From Acetobacteraceae bacterium (GTDB lineage: Bacteria; Pseudomonadota; Alphaproteobacteria; Acetobacterales; Acetobacteraceae), in contig CANHTE010000059.1 in the NCBI GenBank assembly GCA_947462945.1, positions 1 to 7,249 of the forward strand: 7,249 bases of DNA. Direction: 5' to 3'. Each line of letters begins with the position of its first letter. Positions within the stretch are counted from its first letter, which is position 1. The notes beneath the pieces are model-generated. The model saw nothing but the letters and a program-made list of their open reading frames with translations, did no database searches and was not told the DNA's origin. Of the stretch, positions 1-6,642 are shown piece after piece. Both the position numbers and the translations under genes were made by a program.

Positions 1-55
1 ATCCACCCAGCATCCATCGGGCCGGGCCGCGCGCGGGCCGCTTGAAGGCAGCCAT
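1..55 (-). CDS. Start of a partial gene coupled to the sulfite dehydrogenase (possible cytochrome c subunit)
   Basis: On the minus strand the TGA stop of the sulfite dehydrogenase (57-55) overlaps an ATG at 55-53, forming TGATG. The frame stays open to the window edge and reads MAAFKRPARGPARWMLGG, 18 codons. A basic start turning hydrophobic looks like the n-region of a signal peptide. In SoxCD and SorAB systems the molybdenum subunit gene is followed by a c-type cytochrome gene (soxD or sorB), so a haem c electron acceptor is the natural inference. No haem-binding CxxCH lies in the visible part and the identity is unproven. It could also be an unrelated exported protein, or a chance open frame in GC-rich DNA. 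Confidence 0.45.
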   Translation of the reverse strand, partial: MAAFKRPARGPARWMLGG

Positions 56-1371
56 CACCCGATCAGCACCGCAGCGCGGCTGATGGGGTTGGCCCCATAG
101 CCCTGCGGGTTCCAATTGGCCGCGGCATGCGGCTGCATCTGGCCCGCGCTATCGGTGGCCCGATACCAGATTTCGTAATAGCCATCGGCGGGTAACGCCA
201 CACGCCCCTGCCAGCGCTGCCACGCATGGCGATTGGCTGGCGCCGCCACCTGCATCGCACTCCAGCTCGCGCCGAAATCCACACTCACATCCACCGCGCG
301 CACCGTGAGGTCCCCGGCCCAGGCGGCGCCGCGCACATCAAGGCTGCGCGTGCCGGCCGGAAGGCGGGTGCCATGGGCGTGCGAGGAGAGGATGGAGCGC
401 ACCGGCATGCTGGTCATATCGGTGAAATCGGCGCCGTTATTGTTGCTGCCTGGAATGATCGGCCGCACCGGCACACGATAGCTGGTGCCGCCCATGCCTG
501 CGCCATCATGCGGCTTATCGCGCAGCTGGATTCGCGTCAGCCATTTCTGGCTGAGGCTACCGGGCCAGCCGGGCACCAGCAGGCGGATCGGCGCGCCATG
601 GATATGCGGGATGGGCGCGCCATTCATGGCGAAGACGATCAGCGTATCCTCGTCCATTGCCTTGCTCAGCGGCATGCCGCGACTGATCGCCGCGCGGTCC
701 GTCGCCCCGGAGAGATGCGGGTCCGCCCCGAAATGCCCGGTGAACAGGGCCGAGGGCTTCAGGCCGGCGGCGGCCAGCACGTCGCGCAGGCGTACGCCGG
801 TCCATTCGGCGTTGCTGATGGCGCCATTGCCCCATTGATTGCCACGCGTCTGCGGCGCGAAGAAAGCGCGGCCATTGCCGCCGCATTCCATCTGCAATTG
901 CCGGGTCACTTGCGGGAAGCGCGCGCGCAATTCGCCCAGCGTCAGGTTCAGCGGCGTGTTCACCTCGCCATCAATGGTCAGCCGCCAGGCATCGGGATCG
1001 GTTGTCAGGGCTGCGGGGATTTGCCCATTATTGCGCACAAAGAAATAGCGAAAGCTGGTGACGGCCTCATCCAGCATGTGCTCCGGCGTTTCGCCGACCA
1101 AGGGCCGGTCGCCTTGCAGGATCAGCTCCGCCTTGCCGTCCATGACGAATACGGCAGGGGTGGATTGCGCCGCCGCGGGGCGCGAGAACAGTGCTGGCAG
1201 CAAGCCGCCCGGCATCTGGCCGGCAAAAGGAATGGCCGCACCCAGAGCCCCGCCCATGCTGGCCAGCGCTGCCCCCTTCAGCGCCCCGCGCCGGCCCCAG
1301 GCCAGGGCATCGCCGCGCTCCGGGTCGTCGCGATAGAGTTCCTGAATTGAACGTTCGGTCTTTCTGGTCAT
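55..1371 (-). CDS. soxC: Tat-exported molybdenum sulfite dehydrogenase, SoxC/SorA family
   Basis: Predicted periplasmic Moco enzyme of 438 residues that oxidises sulfite (or Sox-bound sulfur in SoxCD) and passes electrons to cytochrome c. The N-terminus carries a twin-arginine motif GRRGALK (26-32), a hydrophobic stretch and a likely AAA|Q cleavage after residue 68. The Moco domain (about 128-295) contains FFVRNN (110-115; R113 corresponds to the active-site Arg of chicken sulfite oxidase), the molybdenum-ligand Cys163 in ECGGNGRAFF, and VPGWPGSLSQKWL (266-278). The C-terminal Mo-co dimerisation domain (about 318-438) has VDVSVDFGASW and ends with WNPQGYGANPISR, which resembles SoxC. The start at 1371 was chosen because AGGGAG (1385-1380) lies 8 nt upstream and the Tat signal follows at once; an upstream in-frame ATG would add a Cys-rich leader. 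No other sox genes are visible, so SoxC versus stand-alone SorA-type is not settled. Confidence 0.92.
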   Translation of the reverse strand: MTRKTERSIQELYRDDPERGDALAWGRRGALKGAALASMGGALGAAIPFAGQMPGGLLPALFSRPAAAQSTPAVFVMDGKAELILQGDRPLVGETPEHMLDEAVTSFRYFFVRNNGQIPAALTTDPDAWRLTIDGEVNTPLNLTLGELRARFPQVTRQLQMECGGNGRAFFAPQTRGNQWGNGAISNAEWTGVRLRDVLAAAGLKPSALFTGHFGADPHLSGATDRAAISRGMPLSKAMDEDTLIVFAMNGAPIPHIHGAPIRLLVPGWPGSLSQKWLTRIQLRDKPHDGAGMGGTSYRVPVRPIIPGSNNNGADFTDMTSMPVRSILSSHAHGTRLPAGTRSLDVRGAAWAGDLTVRAVDVSVDFGASWSAMQVAAPANRHAWQRWQGRVALPADGYYEIWYRATDSAGQMQPHAAANWNPQGYGANPISRAAVLIG

Positions 1372-1406
1372 TCTGGCTTCTCCCTTTGGGCAGCAGGATA
1401 TCACGC
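1372..1406. promoter_or_regulatory. 35-bp divergent gap with two ribosome binding sites
   Basis: Only 35 bp separate the divergent ATGs of the sulfite dehydrogenase (1371, minus) and nnr (1407, plus). The gap contains AGGGAG on the minus strand (1385-1380) with an 8-nt spacer, and AGGA on the plus strand (1395-1398) with an 8-nt spacer. These two sites fix both starts. There is no room for a -35/-10 pair with its leader, so each promoter must lie at least partly inside the other gene's 5' coding region. No convincing promoter hexamers were identified. Confidence 0.6.
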
Positions 1407-2849
1407 ATGGCGACGCAACGCACAATGCCCAGCGAACTGCTCACACCTGCGGAGATGGCGCAGGCCGATCACCTGGCGGGCAATGGCCATGGCTTGATGG
1501 AAGCGGCCGGGCGGGCGGTGGCGCGGGCCATTCTGGCAAGGTTTCGGCCGGCGCGGGTGCTGGTGCTGGCCGGCCCCGGCCTCAATGGTGGCGATGGCTA
1601 TGTGGCGGCCCGTCATCTGGAGAGCGCGGGCTGGGATGTGGCGGTGGCGGCCCTCGCCCCACCCCGGGGCGAAGCGGCGCTGGCGGCGGCCAGCTGGCGC
1701 GGCCCGATGCGGGAATTCTCGGCCGCCGAGGCACAGCGCGCTGGCCTTGTTGTGGATGCCCTTTACGGCGCGGGGTTGTCCCGCCCCCTGCAAGGTCTGG
1801 CGGCGGAGGTCCTGGGCGCCGTGGCAGCGCCCATCGTCGCCGTGGACATCCCCTCCGGCGTTTGCGGCGCGACGGGCGCGGTGCGGGGCTTCGCCGCACA
1901 GGCCGTGCTGAGCGTGACCTTCTTCCGCCGCAAGCCGGGGCATCTTTTGCTGCCCGGGCGTGATCTGTGTGGGGAGTTGCTGCTGGCCGATATCGGCCTG
2001 CCACCCGGCGTGTTGGAGAGCATCCAGCCAGCGACCTTCGCCAATACCCCCGGGCTTTGGCAGCTGCCGCGCCCGAACGCCACAAGCCACAAGCACAGCC
2101 GGGGCCACGTCACCATTTTCTCCGGCACGGCCATGGCCGGCGCCGCGCTCCTGGCCGCGCGTGCGGCACGGCGCATGGGGGCGGGCCTGGTGACGCTCGC
2201 CTGCACCGAGCCGGCCAGCGCGGCGCTGCACCGGCAGGCCGAGCCTGGCGCGCTTGTGCTGGAAGCGCCAGGAATGGAAGCGCTGCTGCGGCTGATCCTG
2301 GATGATGCGCGGCGCCAGGTGATCCTCCTCGGCCCCGGCATGCCGCCGGATGCGACAACGCGCGGTGCCATCCGGACCCTGCTGGGCGCGCGACGGCGGC
2401 TTGTCCTGGATGCAGGCGCGCTGACGGCCTGCACGGGGCAGCCCGACGCGCTGCAGGGCGCTGCCATCCTCACCCCTCATGCAGTTGAATTCGAGCGTCT
2501 TTTCGGCGCCGTTGGAGAGGACCGCCTGGCTGCCGCTCGCCGCGCCGCGCGGCAATGGGGTGCGGTCGTTCTGCTCAAAGGGGCGGACAGCGTCATCGCC
2601 GCGCCCGACGGGCGCGCCGCCATCAATCACAACGCCCCGCCCTGGCTGGCGACAGGCGGGACCGGCGATGTGCTCGCAGGTGTGGCGGCTGCCCTTCTGG
2701 CCCAGGGCATGCCGGCCTTTGAGGCCGCCTGCGCTGCCGCCTGGCTTCAGGGCGATGTGGCGGGGCGCGTGGGCGCTGGCCTGATTGCAGAGGATTTGCC
2801 AGGACAACTTGCGCAGAGTGGGAAATCTATCGACACTCAATCACATTGA
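1407..2849 (+). CDS. nnr: Bifunctional NAD(P)H-hydrate epimerase / ADP-dependent NAD(P)H-hydrate dehydratase
   Basis: Cytosolic metabolite-repair enzyme of 480 residues, the usual length for the fused bacterial form. The N-terminal YjeF_N domain (about 10-205) epimerises R- and S-NAD(P)HX. It shows GPGLNGGDG (56-64), VDALYGAGL (116-124) and VDIPSGV (146-152). The C-terminal ribokinase-like dehydratase domain (about 220-470) restores NAD(P)H from S-NAD(P)HX using ADP. It shows HKHSRG (228-233), LLGPGM (307-312), LTPHAVEF (355-362), KGAD (391-394) and TGGTGDVLAG (416-425), with D421 the expected catalytic Asp. The ATG at 1407 follows AGGA with an 8-nt spacer; an ATG at 1425 is a weaker alternative. 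In many alphaproteobacteria nnr lies beside glnB (from memory), but no glnB follows here. Confidence 0.95.
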   Translation: MATQRTMPSELLTPAEMAQADHLAGNGHGLMEAAGRAVARAILARFRPARVLVLAGPGLNGGDGYVAARHLESAGWDVAVAALAPPRGEAALAAASWRGPMREFSAAEAQRAGLVVDALYGAGLSRPLQGLAAEVLGAVAAPIVAVDIPSGVCGATGAVRGFAAQAVLSVTFFRRKPGHLLLPGRDLCGELLLADIGLPPGVLESIQPATFANTPGLWQLPRPNATSHKHSRGHVTIFSGTAMAGAALLAARAARRMGAGLVTLACTEPASAALHRQAEPGALVLEAPGMEALLRLILDDARRQVILLGPGMPPDATTRGAIRTLLGARRRLVLDAGALTACTGQPDALQGAAILTPHAVEFERLFGAVGEDRLAAARRAARQWGAVVLLKGADSVIAAPDGRAAINHNAPPWLATGGTGDVLAGVAAALLAQGMPAFEAACAAAWLQGDVAGRVGAGLIAEDLPGQLAQSGKSIDTQSH

Positions 2850-2940
2850 CGCGCGCATGCGGCATTAGCAGCGCAATTCAGGTAATTTTTCGTCTTGGTA
2901 AACACGCGCGGAACGGTTGATCGCGCTTCGAGGGGGAAGC
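2850..2940 (+). promoter_or_regulatory. Leader and probable promoter region of the envelope lipoprotein operon
   Basis: This 91-bp gap between nnr and the first lipoprotein gene includes a stretch (about 2875-2905) clearly richer in A/T than its surroundings, with a five-T run at 2886-2890 and GGTAAA at 2897-2902 as a loose -10 candidate. No matching -35 box at proper spacing was convincing. The gap ends in AGGGGG (2931-2936), 4 nt before ATG 2941. Read-through from nnr is also possible. Confidence 0.35.
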
Positions 2941-4362
2941 ATGCCACCAGCTGCCAGGTTGCGGGCGAAAGCACGCTCACCATTCGCACTCGCCTTGCCA
3001 ATCCTGGCCCTGGCCGCATGTGCGCCGCAGGCAGACCCTGCTTCGGTTGGCGCTTTCCGCCAAAGTGTTGCCAGCGGCAATTTTCAGGCAGCCACCAATG
3101 TGGCCAGCGCACTCGCCGCGCCTGCGGCCAATGGACGCGGCACCGAGCTCCTCTGGTCACTCAATGCCGGCGCGGCCGGCACGCATGGGCAGGATTGGCC
3201 GCGCGCGATCGACATGCTGGATGGCGCGGAGGACCTCATGCGCGCTTCCGAGGAAGCGAGCTTCAACTGGGGCAGCACCTACCGCTTCGGCACTTATGAC
3301 GCCGTGATGGTCAATGCCTACAAGGCCTTCGCCATGCTCGGCCGCGGGGACCGCGATGGCGCGCGCGTGGAACTGAACCGGATGGAGGAGCGCCAGGCGC
3401 GCACCGTCCAGCGCTTCCAGACGCAGATCGCGGCCGCCATGGCCGATGCCGAGACGCAGCGCAACGCAGAACCGGGCCGGGCCGATGCCCTTCGCAATGC
3501 CCAGGCCTCTCCCGAAGTGCGGGAGCAGCTTCGGGCGCTGGATCAATGGGCGACCTATCAGCCCTTCGTGAACCCAACCGGGACCTATCTGCGCGCGGTG
3601 TTCCTGCTCAACTCTCCCGTGCCGGGTGACGCCGAACAAGCGCGCAACGCGCTGGAGCGGGTGGCCGGCATCAGCCGCAACAACCCCGTGGTGGCACAGG
3701 ATTTGGCGGCCGCCCGGCAAGCCGCGAATGGCAGGCGCCAGCCGCCGCAGGTCTGGGTGATTTTCGAGAATGGGCAAAGCCCGCTGTTCGAACAACTGAA
3801 CTTCACGGTGCCCATGCCGGTTTATGCACGCGGCGGCGGCGTGACGGTCCGCCCGGTGACCGTGTCCATGCCGCGCATGGTGGCACAGCCCAGCGCCTAT
3901 AGCGGCATTCAGGTCAGCGGCCAGGGCGCCTCGGCCACGACCTCCGCCTTCGCCAGCATCGAGGGCGTGATGGCGAGCGAATTCCGCACGCGATACAACG
4001 CCCTGCTGGCGGCTGCCGTCTTCGAGGCCGTGGCCAAGGCCGCCATGATCAGCGGCGTGAACGCGATTTCAAGCGCTGGGCGCAACAACAACAACTCTGC
4101 CATGATGGTGGTCGGCCTGCTGGCCGATATCGCAGCGACGGCGGCGGCGAATGTCACCTCCTCCGACACGCGGTCCTGGTATATGCTGCCGCGCGAGTTC
4201 CAGGCGGCGCGGGTGCCAGTGCCCGCGAATGGCTCGCTCAACCTCCAGGCCATCGGAGGGCCGAGCGAGCGGGTGACCGTGCCGACCGGGCGCTCCTCGA
4301 TTATTCTGGTGAAGGCCCAAAACCCGGGCAGCCCGCTGACCGTGCAGGTGTTTCCGCTATGA
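2941..4362 (+). CDS. COG3014-type outer-membrane lipoprotein, first gene of envelope operon
   Basis: Predicted lipoprotein of 473 residues with no established biochemical function. The signal peptide has a basic n-region (RLRAKAR), a hydrophobic core and the lipobox LAAC, with the lipidated Cys at 27; Ala at +2 suggests outer-membrane sorting. The N-terminal half (about 35-260) is helical and TPR-like (LLWSLNAGAA 70-79, AYKAFAMLGRGDRDGARVEL 126-145, YQPFVNPTGTYLRAVFLL 206-223). A beta-rich part follows with VWVIFENGQSPLFEQLNF (271-288). Two hydrophobic helices (about 353-378 and 385-405) flank an Asn-rich turn RNNNN (381-385). DTRSWYMLPREFQAARV (409-425) and a C-terminal beta segment complete it. 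This pattern matches what I recall of COG3014 lipoproteins, which occur beside YcfL and LpoB genes. The ATG at 2941 has a strong but close AGGGGG; an in-frame TTG at 2917 would add 8 residues. The stop overlaps the next start as ATGA. Confidence 0.78.
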   Translation: MPPAARLRAKARSPFALALPILALAACAPQADPASVGAFRQSVASGNFQAATNVASALAAPAANGRGTELLWSLNAGAAGTHGQDWPRAIDMLDGAEDLMRASEEASFNWGSTYRFGTYDAVMVNAYKAFAMLGRGDRDGARVELNRMEERQARTVQRFQTQIAAAMADAETQRNAEPGRADALRNAQASPEVREQLRALDQWATYQPFVNPTGTYLRAVFLLNSPVPGDAEQARNALERVAGISRNNPVVAQDLAAARQAANGRRQPPQVWVIFENGQSPLFEQLNFTVPMPVYARGGGVTVRPVTVSMPRMVAQPSAYSGIQVSGQGASATTSAFASIEGVMASEFRTRYNALLAAAVFEAVAKAAMISGVNAISSAGRNNNNSAMMVVGLLADIAATAAANVTSSDTRSWYMLPREFQAARVPVPANGSLNLQAIGGPSERVTVPTGRSSIILVKAQNPGSPLTVQVFPL

Positions 4363-4724
4363 ACCTCCGCTTCATCCCCGCACTTCTTCTTGTGGCTGCA
4401 TGCCAGGCGCCCGTGCCGCAGCGCGGTGATCCGCGCCTGATCCTGACGCCCAATGTCCAGGGCCTCAGCATCTCTGAGCCCTCGGTCGCCACCGGCCCGG
4501 ATGGGCGGATGCGCGTCACCGTCAACATCTTCAATCCGGGTGGCGACTTCCCCCTGCGCTACCAGACCGATTGGCTGGACAGTTCCGGGCGGCCGATGAG
4601 CAGCTTGCAGTCACGCCCCGCCTTCCGCAGCCTCGCCCGCGCCACGGTGACGAGCATCGATGCCGATGCGCCCAGCCCAGCCGCGCGGGATTTCCGCATG
4701 ACATTGGATGTGGACTCCCCATGA
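4359..4724 (+). CDS. ycfL: YcfL/DUF1425-type small lipoprotein
   Basis: Small predicted lipoprotein of 121 residues with lipobox VAAC (Cys15). The mature part looks like a single beta-sandwich domain: VTVNIFNP (53-60), LRYQTDWLDSSG (66-77) and SPAARDFRMTL (106-116). These fit the DUF1425 (YcfL) pattern of a conserved Asn, a Tyr-x-x-x-Trp-x-Asp segment and a C-terminal D-F-R strand. The Trp I would expect after the WLD segment is absent (RPAFRSL at 87-93 instead). In E. coli ycfL lies directly upstream of lpoB, exactly as here; its function is unknown. The ATG overlaps the upstream stop (ATGA at 4359-4362), and AGGTG (4346-4350) sits 8 nt before it. The match is short, so the family call rests partly on gene order. 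Confidence 0.75.
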   Translation: MNLRFIPALLLVAACQAPVPQRGDPRLILTPNVQGLSISEPSVATGPDGRMRVTVNIFNPGGDFPLRYQTDWLDSSGRPMSSLQSRPAFRSLARATVTSIDADAPSPAARDFRMTLDVDSP

Positions 4725-4743
4725 ATTCGCAGATCGCCAACCT

Positions 4744-4749
4744 GAAGGA
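4744..4749 (+). promoter_or_regulatory. Ribosome binding site that decides the lpoB start
   Basis: GAAGGA with a 7-nt spacer precedes ATG 4757. The earlier in-frame ATG at 4721 overlaps the ycfL stop (ATGA) but has no comparable Shine-Dalgarno sequence. The 4757 start also gives a compact lipoprotein signal peptide. Confidence 0.65.
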
Positions 4750-4756
4750 TCAGCCC

Positions 4757-5389
4757 ATGCCCGCCCACAGCCCTGCCCGCCGCTTCCTGCTCATCGGCGG
4801 CGCGGCGCTGCTGCTCTCCGCCTGCGCCCAGGGCGACATGGCCACGCAGCGCATCGACAGCCGCAATGACCGCTCCCCCATCGGCATGGGGCTCGACAAC
4901 CGTGATTTCGAGGAAGCGGCCCGCACCCTGGTTCGCGGCATGCTGGATAGCGGGCGGCTGCAACCCCGGCCGGATGGCCAGCCCCGGGTGATGGCGATCT
5001 CCCGCATCACCAATGACACGACGCTGCGGATCAACACCAATGAATTGACCCAGCTTGTCAGCGTTGAACTCAATAATTCGGGCCGCATCGTCACCACGAC
5101 CGCCGTGGGCCTGGATGGGCCCTCGGACCCGCTGGCGATGCAGTCGCGGCAGCTGCGCAGCTCAGGCGAGTTCAACCAGCGCACGGTCGCCGCCCGCGGG
5201 CAGATGGTGGCACCGGATCTGAGTCTTTCTGGCCAGATCATCCAGCGGACCAACCGGGTGGATGGCGGCGCCACGCGCGTTGATTATGTGTTTCAGCTGA
5301 ACCTGACGAATATCCGCACCGGCATCGCGGTTTATCAGGGGCAGGAGGTCATTTCGCGCGTTGGCTCCGGCCGGACCGTCAGCTGGTGA
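4757..5389 (+). CDS. lpoB: LpoB-family lipoprotein (penicillin-binding protein activator homologue)
   Basis: Predicted outer-membrane lipoprotein of 210 residues. The signal peptide RRFLLIGGAALLLSAC has its lipobox LSAC at 20-23. The folded domain (about 45-210) shows the LpoB/COG3417 signature: GLDNRDFE (45-52), ISRITNDT (81-88), ELNNSGRIVTTTAVG (104-118), EFNQ (138-141), APDLSLSGQIIQR (152-164), YVFQLNLT (177-184) and terminal TVSW. In E. coli LpoB activates the bifunctional peptidoglycan synthase PBP1B from the outer membrane. Here only about 21 residues separate the lipid anchor from the domain and they are not Pro-rich, unlike the long disordered linker of the E. coli protein; a partner and role identical to PBP1B activation is therefore inference. 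If translation starts at 4721 the protein has 222 residues. The stop overlaps the next start (GTGA, 5386-5389). Confidence 0.9.
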   Translation: MPAHSPARRFLLIGGAALLLSACAQGDMATQRIDSRNDRSPIGMGLDNRDFEEAARTLVRGMLDSGRLQPRPDGQPRVMAISRITNDTTLRINTNELTQLVSVELNNSGRIVTTTAVGLDGPSDPLAMQSRQLRSSGEFNQRTVAARGQMVAPDLSLSGQIIQRTNRVDGGATRVDYVFQLNLTNIRTGIAVYQGQEVISRVGSGRTVSW

Positions 5390-6615
5390 GCGCGCGCCGG
5401 CTTCTTCAGGGCCTTGGCGCCGCGCTGATCGCGCTCAGCCTCACGGCCATGGGCCTGGCAGGACCAGGCCAGGCCCAGGAGGTAGCCGGCGGCGCACGCT
5501 TCGTTGCCACCACGGCCGAAGGCACAGGCCCGACGCGGGATGCGGCCCTCACCTCGGCCTTGCTCTCGGCGGTGGAGCAGGTCGCGGGCGTGCAGGTCGG
5601 CACGCGGGATGTGCTGGCGCGCAGCATCAGCCAGGTTCTGACGGATCGCAGCGAGACCGTGGTGATCAGCGAGACGGTGCGCCAGGAGATCGCGCGCATT
5701 TCGGGCGGGTTGGTGCGCAGCTACCGCGTGGCCGACACGCGCGTGGATGGCGCGGTGACGACCGTGCGCATCGAAGCCGAAATCGCCGTCTTCCGGGCCA
5801 CGCAGGATCAGGCGGCGACGCGCCGCCGGATTGCGGTGGCGGAATTCCGTGACCAGAACGGCCGGCAGAACATCTTTGGCGACCAGCTGCGTGACAGGCT
5901 GGTGCAATACCTGACGCAATCGCGCCGCTTTGCCGTGCTGGATCGCAGCAACCTTGCCACCTACGACCGCGAGATGGCGACGCTGGCGGCGGACTCGCCG
6001 CTGACGGAACGCGTCCGCATCGGCCAGGTGCTGGGCACGGATTATGTCGTCATCGGCCGCATGCGGAGCGTGGGCCAGGTGCGGCAGGAGAGTTTCATCT
6101 CCATCACCGGTGAAACGGTGGTGCGCCAATTCGCGCGCGGCAACCTGGATTTCCAGGTGATCGAAATCGCGACGCGCCAGGTGCTTTGGGCGGGACAAAT
6201 CAACACCGGCACCAACGCAAATATCAACCAGACCCTGGACAGCATGGTGACGCAGCTGGGGCGTGAGGTGACGCAAAGCGTCTATCCGCTGCGCCTCGTT
6301 CGCATGGATAATCCGGAGGAACTCATCATCAACCAGGGCGGCGTGACGATGAATGTCGGCCAGCGCTTCCGCGCCATGCTGCTGGGGGAGGAAATCACGG
6401 ACCCCTACACGCGCGAAAGCCTGGGCCGCGTCGAGCGTGAGACGGCGGTGATCCAGGTGGTACGGGTGGATGACCGCCTTTCCTATGCGCGCCTGACCAG
6501 TGGCGTCCTGCCGCCACCGGGGCAGGATGTGGTGCTGCGCCTGGCCCCGCCACCTCCGCCGCCGGCGCCGCGCCCGCAGCCAGCCGCGCAGCGCAACCGC
6601 TCCATGTTCGACTGA
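5386..6615 (+). CDS. Exported CsgG/FlgT-like three-domain periplasmic protein
   Basis: Predicted periplasmic protein of 409 residues, no enzymatic role apparent. The signal peptide (1-30) probably ends GQA|QE. There is no lipobox and no Cys in the whole protein, unlike lipidated CsgG. Three domains follow. About 36-140 has EGTGPTRDAALTSALLSAVE, as in FlgT N-domains and CsgG relatives. About 147-300 is TolB-N/CsgG-like: RIAVAEF, FGDQLRDRLVQYL, RRFAVLDRSNL, LGTDYVVIGRM, FQVIEIATRQVLWAG. About 300-387 is FlgT-C-like (VGQRFRAMLLGE, LGRVERETAVIQVVRV). A Pro-rich tail (388-399) and a short basic end follow. The GTG start overlaps the lpoB stop and has only a weak GGA (5373-5375); the next Met (22) would destroy the signal peptide. 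TGA is followed by an in-frame TAG (6616-6618). No curli or flagellar genes are nearby, so a scaffold or partner of the upstream lipoproteins is the best inference. Confidence 0.75.
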   Translation: MSARRLLQGLGAALIALSLTAMGLAGPGQAQEVAGGARFVATTAEGTGPTRDAALTSALLSAVEQVAGVQVGTRDVLARSISQVLTDRSETVVISETVRQEIARISGGLVRSYRVADTRVDGAVTTVRIEAEIAVFRATQDQAATRRRIAVAEFRDQNGRQNIFGDQLRDRLVQYLTQSRRFAVLDRSNLATYDREMATLAADSPLTERVRIGQVLGTDYVVIGRMRSVGQVRQESFISITGETVVRQFARGNLDFQVIEIATRQVLWAGQINTGTNANINQTLDSMVTQLGREVTQSVYPLRLVRMDNPEELIINQGGVTMNVGQRFRAMLLGEEITDPYTRESLGRVERETAVIQVVRVDDRLSYARLTSGVLPPPGQDVVLRLAPPPPPPAPRPQPAAQRNRSMFD

Positions 6616-6642
6616 TAGCGCTTCATTTCCGAATGTTTCCGC

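Noticed and set aside
226..1350. 374-codon open frame on the plus strand over the sulfite dehydrogenase
   Set aside because: Antisense to a gene with Moco-ligand and Tat motifs; the product is Ala/Arg/His-rich with no domain.
1401..2840. 479-codon open frame on the minus strand over nnr
   Set aside because: Antisense to a well-supported nnr; the translation has no recognisable domain and a composition typical of a GC-driven spurious frame.
2858..2875. Possible terminator hairpin after nnr (TGCGGC-ATTA-GC..CGCA)
   Set aside because: The stem needs a 2-nt bulge, and the T-run (2886-2890) starts about 10 nt after it, so it does not fit an intrinsic terminator.
2906..2926. Inverted repeat GCGCG...CGCGC upstream of the first lipoprotein gene
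   Set aside because: Five-base GC-only arms with an 11-nt loop are expected by chance at this base composition.
2917..2940. TTG start at 2917 for the COG3014-type lipoprotein
   Set aside because: ATG 2941 follows a strong AGGGGG and gives a normal lipoprotein signal peptide; the TTG has only a weak GGAACGG upstream.
5386..6615. Calling this protein a curli secretion pore (CsgG)
   Set aside because: No lipobox, no Cys, no long transmembrane hairpin region, and no csgA/B/E/F-like neighbours; a FlgT/CsgG-like label is the most that is supported.
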